The position numbers and the translations under genes are program-made. The notes beneath the pieces were generated by a model, which saw only the letters and a program-made list of their open reading frames with translations, was not told the DNA's origin and made no database searches. A stretch of 5,502 nucleotides of DNA from an uncultured Prevotella sp. (GTDB taxonomy: Bacteria; Bacteroidota; Bacteroidia; Bacteroidales; Bacteroidaceae): positions 1 through 5,502 of the forward strand of contig CALGHW010000087.1 of assembly GCA_937916075.1 (NCBI GenBank), in the 5' to 3' direction. This document shows positions 1-5,502 of this stretch, piece after piece (the first letter of the stretch is position 1; the number at the start of each line of letters is the position of its first letter).

Positions 1-276
1 AAAAAAATTCCCCCCACCCGCCTCATCAAGAATGACCTCTACGCAAAGGTGTCCGAGGCAGAAGACCGAGGAGCGTCGGCCGACGAACTGCGCGAGCTAT
101 TGGGCAAGGCCGCTTCCAAGCGAGGCATCTTCGAGGGCGATATCGAGAGCGGAGAGCTGGAAATAGGACAGATAGCCTCGGCCATCAAGGAGATAAAACC
201 TGCCGGCGAGCAGATAGCCCGACTGGTCAGCGAATATGAGGCCGCGCGGCAGCGCATAGCGACAAGCTCCCTGTAA
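1..276 (+). CDS. Nitronate monooxygenase / FabK-like flavin oxidoreductase, C-terminal fragment
   Basis: The left edge of the window cuts this gene. Frame 1 is open from base 1 and gives 91 C-terminal residues before a TAA at 274-276. The fragment has the C-terminal pattern of the FMN-dependent TIM-barrel family that holds nitronate monooxygenase (2-nitropropane dioxygenase) and enoyl-ACP reductase II. It shows a basic stretch near residues 7-11 (RLIKN), then KRGIFEGDIESGELEIGQ at about 40-57, where the GD...G...GQ residues match the family's conserved GD...G...GQ segment. A helix with IKEIKP follows at about 62-67. Known members use FMN with NAD(P)H or O2, either to oxidise alkyl nitronates or to reduce enoyl-ACP. 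The catalytic and FMN-binding core lies outside the window, so I cannot choose between these reactions. The family call rests on recalled similarity of this tail only. The hairpin at 295-378 probably ends its transcript. Confidence 0.7.
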   Translation, partial: KKIPPTRLIKNDLYAKVSEAEDRGASADELRELLGKAASKRGIFEGDIESGELEIGQIASAIKEIKPAGEQIARLVSEYEAARQRIATSSL

Positions 277-294
277 CCCACCGGCTGCCCCAGC

Positions 295-378
295 AAAGAA
301 AGGCAAGACAACGCCGTTCACCCGGATGAAATCTTCTGTCAGTCCAAGTGAACAGCCTTCGCCTTGCCTTTCTTTTTT
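295..378 (+). terminator. Long hairpin with T-run, probable terminator of the upstream oxidoreductase
   Basis: The outer arms AAAGAAAGGCAAG (295-307) and CTTGCCTTTCTTT (363-375) are perfectly complementary over 13 bp, and the T-run continues to 378. Inside them a second pair, GTTCAC (316-321) and GTGAAC (348-353), is also exact, separated from the outer stem by a partly paired internal loop. GGA (324-326) and TCC (343-345) could close it further. It starts 18 nt after the stop codon of the upstream gene and ends 10 nt before the next promoter, which fits a Rho-independent terminator on the + strand. The stem is longer than usual and its base is A/T-rich, so a processed RNA or a small repeat element is also possible. 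Confidence 0.6.
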
Positions 379-388
379 ACGCTCAAAT

Positions 389-419
389 TTTGTAGTCCAC
401 AATACTTTCTGTAATTTTG
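389..419 (+). promoter_or_regulatory. Bacteroidetes-type promoter for the DUF1846 gene
   Basis: A TTTG at 389-392 (-33 element) and TAATTTTG at 412-419 (-7 element) are separated by exactly 19 nt. This matches the consensus of the Bacteroidetes primary sigma factor, TTTG-N19-21-TAnnTTTG. Transcription would start a few bases after 419, leaving a leader of roughly 10-15 nt before the ATG at 439. The leader (ending CACACAACC) has no Shine-Dalgarno sequence, which is usual for this phylum. The match is read directly; promoter activity is inferred. Confidence 0.7.
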
Positions 420-438
420 CATCCAAATTCACACAACC

Positions 439-1887
439 ATGAAGATTGGATTCGACAACGAAAAGTATCAGACCATTCAGTCTGAACACATCAAAGAGAG
501 AATTTCACAGTTTGACGGAAAGCTTTACCTCGAGTTGGGAGGCAAACTGTTTGACGACCACCACGCCAGCCGTGTGCTGCCGGGATTTATGCCCGACAGC
601 AAGCTCCGCATGTTTCAAAAACTCAGTGACAGCCTGGAAATCGTCATCGTCATCAGTGCCACCGACATTGAGAAAAACAAGAAGCGGGCCGACCTGGGCA
701 TCACCTACGACGAGGACGTGCTGCGCCTGAGGGGAGAGTTCCAGCAACGGGGCTTCATGGTTGGGTCGGTCGTCATCACCCACTACAACGGACAGCCGGC
801 CGCCACCACCTTCAAGCAACGCCTGGAGCGCATCGGCATCAAGACTTACTGCCACTACCTCATTGAGGGCTACCCACACGACGTGAAACTGATAGCCTCG
901 GAAGAGGGATTCGGCAAGAATGACTATGTAGAAACCTCACGCCCCCTGGTCATCGTCACCGCACCGGGACCGGGCAGCGGCAAGATGGCCGTCTGCCTGA
1001 GCCAGCTCTACAACGAGCACAAACGGGGCATCCGGGCTGGATACGCCAAGTTTGAGACTTTCCCCGTATGGAACCTGCCCCTGAAGCATCCGGTCAACAT
1101 CGCCTATGAGGCCGCCACAGCCGACCTGAACGACGTGAACATGATTGACCCCTTCCATCTGGAAGCCTACAACAAAATAGCCGTCAACTACAACCGCGAC
1201 ATCGAGATATTCCCCGTGCTCAACGCCCTCTTTGAAGGCATCTACGGCAGCAACCCCTACAAATCGCCCACCGACATGGGAGTCAACATGGTGGGTTTCT
1301 GCATCAGCGACGACGACGTGTGCTGCGAGGCATCCAAAGACGAAATCATCCGCCGATACTACGCCGCCATGGACAAGCTGGCACTCGGTGCCTGCAATGA
1401 CGCGGAAATCAACAAGATACAACTGCTTTTCAACCAGGCCAAGATTACGACCGACTGCCGCCGCACCACAATAGCGGCCAAAGAAAACCTGAAGAAGACA
1501 GGACACACCTCGGCCGCCATCGAACTGGAAGACGGCACCATCATCACCGGCAAGTCAAGCCTGCTGTTAGGATGCAGCGCCGCCTTACTGCTTAATGTGA
1601 TGAAGCATCTGGCCGGCATCGACCACCAGATAGAACCCATCCAGCACACCAAAATCAATTATCTCGGCGGACACAACCCACGCCTGCACACCGACGAGAT
1701 GCTGGTGGCCCTGTCCGTGCTGTCGGAAAAGGACGACAACTGCCGCCGGGCACTCGAACAACTGCCTAAGCTGCGCGGCTGCCAGGCCCACTGCACCGTC
1801 ATCCTCAGCGAAGTAGACCAAAAAATATTCAAGAAGCTGGGAGTCAACCTCACTTGCGAGCCAGTGCTCAAGAAAGCCTCCAACTAA
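439..1887 (+). CDS. DUF1846 (UPF0371) family protein of unknown function
   Basis: A complete 482-residue protein, close to the family's usual size of about 490-500. I recognise it as DUF1846/UPF0371 from its overall sequence: the N-terminal MKIGFDNEKY and LELGGKLFDDHHASRVLPGF segments, the SATDIEKNKKRADLGITY stretch at 73-90, the central RPLVIVTAPGPGSGKMA at 168-184, and DCRRTTIAAK at 339-348. Family structures come from structural genomics and I know of no proven reaction. The central motif follows a hydrophobic strand (VIVTAPGPGSGKM) and resembles a nucleotide-binding P-loop, but it has Met where Walker A has Ser/Thr. There are 12 cysteines, including a CC pair at 295-296. No signal peptide or membrane helix is visible, so it is probably cytosolic. 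The ATG at 439 is chosen because the promoter at 389-419 leaves no room for an earlier start. With its own promoter and terminator it appears to be a single-gene unit, so neighbours give little clue to function. Confidence 0.88.
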   Translation: MKIGFDNEKYQTIQSEHIKERISQFDGKLYLELGGKLFDDHHASRVLPGFMPDSKLRMFQKLSDSLEIVIVISATDIEKNKKRADLGITYDEDVLRLRGEFQQRGFMVGSVVITHYNGQPAATTFKQRLERIGIKTYCHYLIEGYPHDVKLIASEEGFGKNDYVETSRPLVIVTAPGPGSGKMAVCLSQLYNEHKRGIRAGYAKFETFPVWNLPLKHPVNIAYEAATADLNDVNMIDPFHLEAYNKIAVNYNRDIEIFPVLNALFEGIYGSNPYKSPTDMGVNMVGFCISDDDVCCEASKDEIIRRYYAAMDKLALGACNDAEINKIQLLFNQAKITTDCRRTTIAAKENLKKTGHTSAAIELEDGTIITGKSSLLLGCSAALLLNVMKHLAGIDHQIEPIQHTKINYLGGHNPRLHTDEMLVALSVLSEKDDNCRRALEQLPKLRGCQAHCTVILSEVDQKIFKKLGVNLTCEPVLKKASN

Positions 1888-1943
1888 AGTGGAAAACTGT
1901 AAGCAAAAGGAAGCCAAAAGTTTTCTACTGCCTCAAAATAAGT

Positions 1944-1991
1944 AATTTCAGCGGCAGAAATTAACAGTTTCTGCCACTGAAATTGTTTTTT
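1944..1991 (+). terminator. Rho-independent terminator after the DUF1846 gene
   Basis: A 17-nt arm AATTTCAGCGGCAGAAA (1944-1960) pairs with TTTCTGCCACTGAAATT (1968-1984) across a 7-nt loop (TTAACAG). There is one C-A mismatch (1952 against 1976). One base later comes a run of six T (1986-1991). It lies 57 nt after the DUF1846 stop codon and ahead of the likely pyrG promoter, so it most simply ends the DUF1846 transcript. The arms are also nearly symmetrical, but the strong T-run is on the + strand only. Confidence 0.85.
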
Positions 1992-2005
1992 ATACCTTTT
2001 GACCG

Positions 2006-2035
2006 TTCACGGTTCGGAAATTCTTCGTAACTTTG
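2006..2035 (+). promoter_or_regulatory. Probable Bacteroidetes promoter for pyrG-yidC
   Basis: TAACTTTG at 2028-2035 is a full match to the Bacteroidetes -7 consensus TAnnTTTG. The -33 position is weak: about 19 nt upstream lies only a TTC around 2006-2008 in place of TTTG. Transcription from here would start near 2040, giving a leader of about 30 AT-rich nucleotides before the GTG at 2074. A less good alternative is TACCTTTT at 1993-2000, next to the terminator's T-run. The small palindrome ACCG-TTCA-CGGT (2002-2013) overlaps the -33 region. Confidence 0.55.
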
Positions 2036-2060
2036 TGCCGATTTTTTATAATTAATATAA

Positions 2061-2065
2061 AAGGA
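2061..2065 (+). promoter_or_regulatory. Shine-Dalgarno-like AAGGA before the pyrG GTG start
   Basis: AAGGA lies 8 nt before the GTG at 2074, a normal Shine-Dalgarno spacing. This is notable because neither of the other two complete starts in the window (439 and 3703) has one, and the phylum mostly does without. It also supports the GTG as the true start: the same frame has a TAA at 2053-2055, and no ATG occurs between that stop and the GTG. Confidence 0.4.
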
Positions 2066-2073
2066 TAAGTATC

Positions 2074-3681
2074 GTGGCAGAAACAAAGTACATCTTCGTC
2101 ACTGGCGGTGTGGTTTCGTCCCTCGGCAAGGGAATCATCTCGTCATCAATAGGTAAATTGCTTCAGGCAAGAGGTTACAACATCACAATCCAAAAATTCG
2201 ACCCGTATATCAATATCGACCCGGGAACTCTCAATCCTTACGAGCATGGCGAGTGCTATGTGACCGTGGACGGAATGGAGACCGACCTCGACCTTGGACA
2301 CTACGAGCGTTTCACCGGCATCCAGACCACCAAGGCCAACTCGCTGACAACCGGCCGTATCTACAAGGCCGTCATCGACAAGGAACGCCGCGGCGACTAT
2401 CTGGGCAAAACCATCCAGGTGGTTCCCCACATCACCAACGAAATCAAGCGCAACATCAAGCTGTTGGGCGAGAAAAATCACTATGACTTCGTCATCACCG
2501 AGATTGGCGGCACCATCGGCGACATCGAGAGTGCCCCCTATCTGGAAGCCATCCGACAGATAAAATGGGAAATGGGCAAAAATGCCGTGTGCATCCACCT
2601 CACCTACGTTCCCTACCTGAAAGCTGCCGGGGAGCTGAAGACCAAGCCCACACAGCACTCTGTCAAAGAACTGCAGAGCGTGGGTATACAACCTGACGTG
2701 CTGGTGCTCCGCACAGAGAAGCATCTCGACCAGAACATTCTGAAGAAGGTGGCCTCTTTCTGCAATGTCGACCTCAGCTGCGTCGTGCAGAGTGAAGACC
2801 TTCCGTCAATCTATGAGGTACCTGTCAACATGCAGAACCAAGGACTCGACACCGCCATCCTCACCAAGCTGGGCATGGAGGTTGGTCCCACACCAGCTCT
2901 CGGACCTTGGAAAAGCTTCCTGGAACGACGCGCCAAAGCCACCAAAGAAGTACACATCGGACTGGTGGGCAAGTACGACCTGCAGGACGCCTACAAGAGC
3001 ATCCGCGAGAGCTTGTCACAGGCCGGCACCTACAACGACCACAAAACCGTGATCACCTTTATCAACTCAGAGAAGCTGACCGAGGAAAACGTGGCCGAGA
3101 AACTGGCCGGACAAGACGGCATCCTCATCTGCCCGGGATTCGGACAGCGTGGCATCGAGGGCAAGATTGTGGCCGCCCACTATACCCGCACCCACGACAT
3201 CCCCACCTTCGGCATCTGCCTCGGCATGCAGATGATGGTCATCGAGTTCGCACGCAACGTGCTGGGCTATGCCGACGCCAACAGCCGGGAGATGGACGAG
3301 AAGACCCCACACAATGTCATTGACATCATGGAAGAGCAAAAGGACATCACCAATATGGGCGGAACCATGCGCCTGGGCGCCTACGAATGTATCCTGAAGC
3401 AAGGCTCGCGCGTGTTTAACATCTACAAGAAGGAACATATCCAGGAACGCCACCGCCACCGCTATGAGTTCAACAACGACTTCCAGACCGAATACGAACG
3501 CCACGGCATGCATTGCGTGGGCCACAACCCAGAAAGCAACCTGGTGGAGATTGTCGAGATTCCCGGACTGAAATGGTACATCGGCACCCAGTTCCATCCC
3601 GAATACCAGAGCACGGTGCTCCACCCGCATCCGCTCTTCCTCGACTTCGTAAAGACTGCCATCGAGAATCAGAAAAAATAA
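2074..3681 (+). CDS. pyrG: CTP synthase (glutamine-hydrolysing)
   Basis: Converts UTP to CTP using ATP and glutamine (EC 6.3.4.2), the last step of de novo pyrimidine nucleotide synthesis, in the cytosol. The 535 residues match the family's usual length of about 535-550. The N-terminal amidoligase domain (about 1-270) opens with KYIFVTGGVVSSLGKGI, whose SSLGKG (15-20) is the ATP P-loop. It continues with DPYINIDPGT (43-52), the EIGGTIGDIES metal/nucleotide loop (143-153) and KPTQHSVKELQSVGIQPDVL (191-210) of the UTP/CTP site. The C-terminal class I glutamine amidotransferase domain (about 293-530) has the nucleophile Cys382 in GICLGMQ and the His508/Glu510 pair in FHPEYQS. All key residues are present. 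The oxyanion loop reads CPGFGQRG (353-360), where the E. coli enzyme has PGGFGYRG. The GTG start is the only sensible one after an in-frame TAA at 2053-2055. yidC follows after 21 nt, so the two are probably co-transcribed. Confidence 0.98.
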   Translation: MAETKYIFVTGGVVSSLGKGIISSSIGKLLQARGYNITIQKFDPYINIDPGTLNPYEHGECYVTVDGMETDLDLGHYERFTGIQTTKANSLTTGRIYKAVIDKERRGDYLGKTIQVVPHITNEIKRNIKLLGEKNHYDFVITEIGGTIGDIESAPYLEAIRQIKWEMGKNAVCIHLTYVPYLKAAGELKTKPTQHSVKELQSVGIQPDVLVLRTEKHLDQNILKKVASFCNVDLSCVVQSEDLPSIYEVPVNMQNQGLDTAILTKLGMEVGPTPALGPWKSFLERRAKATKEVHIGLVGKYDLQDAYKSIRESLSQAGTYNDHKTVITFINSEKLTEENVAEKLAGQDGILICPGFGQRGIEGKIVAAHYTRTHDIPTFGICLGMQMMVIEFARNVLGYADANSREMDEKTPHNVIDIMEEQKDITNMGGTMRLGAYECILKQGSRVFNIYKKEHIQERHRHRYEFNNDFQTEYERHGMHCVGHNPESNLVEIVEIPGLKWYIGTQFHPEYQSTVLHPHPLFLDFVKTAIENQKK

Positions 3682-3702
3682 TCAAACAATCAAAAACAAG
3701 AA

Positions 3703-5502
3703 ATGAACAAGAACACCATCATCGGCTTTGTCCTGATGGCCGTCGTTCTGATAGGGTTCAGCTGGTATAACCAGCCGTCGGCCGAACAGGTAGCCGCACA
3801 ACAAAAGCAAGACTCCATCGAGAACGTCGCCAAGACAAATGCCGAGAAGGCGCAGAAAGCCAATGCTGATGCCAAAAAAGCACAGGCGCTGGCCGCGGCA
3901 CAAAGCGACACAACCGCTCTCTTCCATGCAGCCCTAAACGGTGAGAACCGTGAGATTGTGCTGAAGAACGACAAGGTGGAACTGACGCTCAACACCAAGG
4001 GCGGCGTCATCCGCAAGGCCCGCATCTTAGGATTCAATGACCGCAACGGCGCCAACGACGTGACCCTCTTTGACGCCACCGACCAAGACATGAACTTCAT
4101 GATGGCCGGCAAAAACACCAACATCGTCACAGCCGACCTTTACTTCACGCCATCGGCACAAACCGACTCTACCGTCACGCTGACTGCCGACGCAGGCAAT
4201 GGCGGCAGCCTCTCGCTCACCTACACACTGGGCAAGGACTATATGGTACACATGGCCCTGACCGCCCAAGGACTGAGCGGACAGTTTGCCCCCAACTATC
4301 GCGAGATGGACATTGAGTGGACCGACAAATGCCGGCAGCAGGAGAAAGGTTTCACCTTCGAGAACCGCTATGCCTCACTCACCTACAAGAAAAAAGACAG
4401 CGGCACAGACTATCTGAACGAAAACTCGGAAGAAGTGGACAAGAATATCGAGAAACCACTCGACTGGATTGCCTTCAAAAACCAGTTCTTCAGCGCTGTC
4501 CTGATAGCCAAGGACGACTTCTCGGCCAACGCACTCCTCACCAGCGTCCCGCAACAAAAAGGCTCTGGCTATCTGAAGCAGTATGACGCTAAGATGAAGA
4601 CCTTCTTCGACCCGACGGGTGCCCGCCCCACAGAGTTTGAACTCTATATCGGCCCTAATGACTTCCGCCTGCTCAAGAAGGTGGAAGCGGAAAGCCGCTT
4701 CGGAAAAGACCTGGAGATGCAGAAACTCGTCTACCTGGGATGGCCGCTCTTCCGCATCATCAACCGCTGGTTTACCATCTATGTCTTCGACTGGCTCACA
4801 TCACTGGGATTAAACATGGGTATCGTACTGATTCTCATCACCATGCTGCTCAAGTTCATCACCTACCCGATGGTGAAGAAGAGCTATATGAGCTCGGCCA
4901 AGATGCGCGTGCTGAAACCGAAACTCGACGAGGCCACCAAGCAATATGACAAACCAGAAGACCAGATGATGAAGCAACAGGCCATGATGGCCATGTACTC
5001 CAAGTATGGCGTAAGCCCCCTGAGCGGCTGTCTGCCCATGCTGATACAGATGCCTATCTGGATTGCCATGTTCAACTTCGTGCCCAACGCCATCCAGCTG
5101 CGCGGCGAGAGCTTCCTCTGGATTAAGGACTTGTCCACATACGACCCCATCTTCGAATGGAACGCCAACCTGTGGCTCATCGGCGACCACCTGAGCCTCA
5201 CGTGTATTCTCTTCTGTGTGGCCAATGTGCTCTACTCCATGATGTCCATGCGCCAGCAACGCGACCAGATGGTGGGACAGCAGGCCGAGCAGATGAAGAT
5301 GATGCAGTGGATGATGTACCTCATGCCGGTGATGTTCTTCTTCATGTTTAATGACTATTCCGCCGGCCTTAACTTCTACTATTTCGTGTCGCTCTTCTTC
5401 AGTGCCGCCATTATGTGGCTGCTCCGCAAGACCACCGACGACGACAAACTCCTCGCCATCCTGGAAGCCCGCTACAAGGAGAACGAGAAGAACCCCAAAA
5501 AG
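3703..5502 (+). CDS. yidC: Membrane protein insertase YidC (3' end beyond window)
   Basis: Inserts and folds inner-membrane proteins, alone or with the Sec translocon (YidC/Oxa1/Alb3 family). The frame is open from ATG 3703 to the window's end: 600 codons, no stop. Order of parts: TM1 at about 5-22; an Ala/Lys/Gln-rich, helix-prone linker at about 27-70; the large periplasmic beta-rich domain at about 85-340; TM2 at about 369-388, with Lys384 where E. coli has the groove residue Arg366; a charged cytoplasmic hairpin at about 390-435, including SSAKMRVLKPKL; TM3 with SPLSGCLPMLIQMPIWIAMF (438-457); TM4 at about 497-516; and TM5/TM6 at about 535-573. The visible tail (KENEKNPKK) is basic. Bacteroidetes YidC proteins usually run a little longer, so probably only a few tens of residues are missing. 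The start sits in an A-rich leader with no Shine-Dalgarno sequence, 21 nt after pyrG with no terminator between, indicating a shared transcript. Confidence 0.97.
   Translation, partial: MNKNTIIGFVLMAVVLIGFSWYNQPSAEQVAAQQKQDSIENVAKTNAEKAQKANADAKKAQALAAAQSDTTALFHAALNGENREIVLKNDKVELTLNTKGGVIRKARILGFNDRNGANDVTLFDATDQDMNFMMAGKNTNIVTADLYFTPSAQTDSTVTLTADAGNGGSLSLTYTLGKDYMVHMALTAQGLSGQFAPNYREMDIEWTDKCRQQEKGFTFENRYASLTYKKKDSGTDYLNENSEEVDKNIEKPLDWIAFKNQFFSAVLIAKDDFSANALLTSVPQQKGSGYLKQYDAKMKTFFDPTGARPTEFELYIGPNDFRLLKKVEAESRFGKDLEMQKLVYLGWPLFRIINRWFTIYVFDWLTSLGLNMGIVLILITMLLKFITYPMVKKSYMSSAKMRVLKPKLDEATKQYDKPEDQMMKQQAMMAMYSKYGVSPLSGCLPMLIQMPIWIAMFNFVPNAIQLRGESFLWIKDLSTYDPIFEWNANLWLIGDHLSLTCILFCVANVLYSMMSMRQQRDQMVGQQAEQMKMMQWMMYLMPVMFFFMFNDYSAGLNFYYFVSLFFSAAIMWLLRKTTDDDKLLAILEARYKENEKNPKK

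Noticed and set aside
49..276. A separate 75-residue gene starting at GTG 49
   Set aside because: The same frame is open back to base 1 and the upstream residues continue the oxidoreductase family pattern, so this is the tail of a longer gene.
353..360. Loss of the glutaminase oxyanion loop in PyrG, suggested by bases near 3130-3153 (residues 353-360, CPGFGQRG)
   Set aside because: The GFGxRG core is intact and a PGFG form is common in bacterial CTP synthases, so this is normal variation. The coordinates given here are residue numbers.
97..489. Minus-strand open frame of 130 codons spanning the first intergenic gap
   Set aside because: It runs through the hairpin, the promoter and the ends of two + strand genes, and its product shows no family features.
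171..900. Repeated GATAGCCTCG at 171-180 and 891-900
   Set aside because: A 10-nt match between two coding regions in a GC-rich genome is readily explained by chance and shared codon choice.
937..1506. Minus-strand open frame of 189 codons opposite the DUF1846 gene
   Set aside because: It lies wholly antisense to a recognised gene. Its Val/His/Gly-rich translation is typical of the reverse of GC-ending codons, and it has no recognisable domain.
2146..2724. Minus-strand open frame of 192 codons inside pyrG
   Set aside because: Antisense shadow of a highly conserved gene. The same composition effect explains the similar frames at 3067-3630 and 4810-5259.
3682..3702. Terminator or promoter between pyrG and yidC
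   Set aside because: The 21-nt gap is A-rich with no inverted repeat and no TAnnTTTG box.

Overview
The window reads as an ordinary chromosomal segment of a Bacteroidales bacterium, probably from the Prevotella/Bacteroides neighbourhood. The genus is not provable from the sequence alone. Three things support this. Promoter-like sites match the Bacteroidetes consensus (TTTG, about 19 nt, then TAnnTTTG), for example at 389-419 and 2028-2035. Most starts lack a Shine-Dalgarno sequence and sit behind A-rich leaders. The YidC and CTP synthase sequences are of the Bacteroidetes type. All genes are on the + strand, and coding regions favour C or G at third codon positions, while the intergenic gaps are AT-rich.

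Layout: (1) 1-276 is the 3' end of a flavin oxidoreductase of the nitronate monooxygenase / enoyl-ACP reductase II (FabK-like) family. (2) 277-438 is a 162-nt gap with a long hairpin ending in a T-run, then a good Bacteroidetes promoter. (3) 439-1887 is a complete DUF1846 (UPF0371) protein of unknown function with a P-loop-like GPGSGK motif. (4) 1888-2073 is a 186-nt gap with a strong intrinsic terminator followed by a probable promoter and an SD-like site. (5) 2074-3681 is pyrG (CTP synthase), complete, with a GTG start. (6) 3703-5502 is yidC (membrane protein insertase), open at the right edge of the window with 600 codons visible and no stop reached.

The terminators and promoters divide the window into three transcription units: the upstream oxidoreductase, a probably single-gene DUF1846 unit, and a pyrG-yidC operon joined by a 21-nt gap with no terminator. 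pyrG makes CTP from UTP for RNA, DNA and phospholipid precursors. yidC inserts and folds inner-membrane proteins. Both are housekeeping functions, and their pairing looks like plain co-transcription, not a dedicated pathway.

I saw no tRNA, rRNA, CRISPR array, insertion sequence, phage gene or defence system, and no convincing new multi-gene system. The item most worth following up is the DUF1846 protein, a large enzyme-like protein with no assigned reaction.
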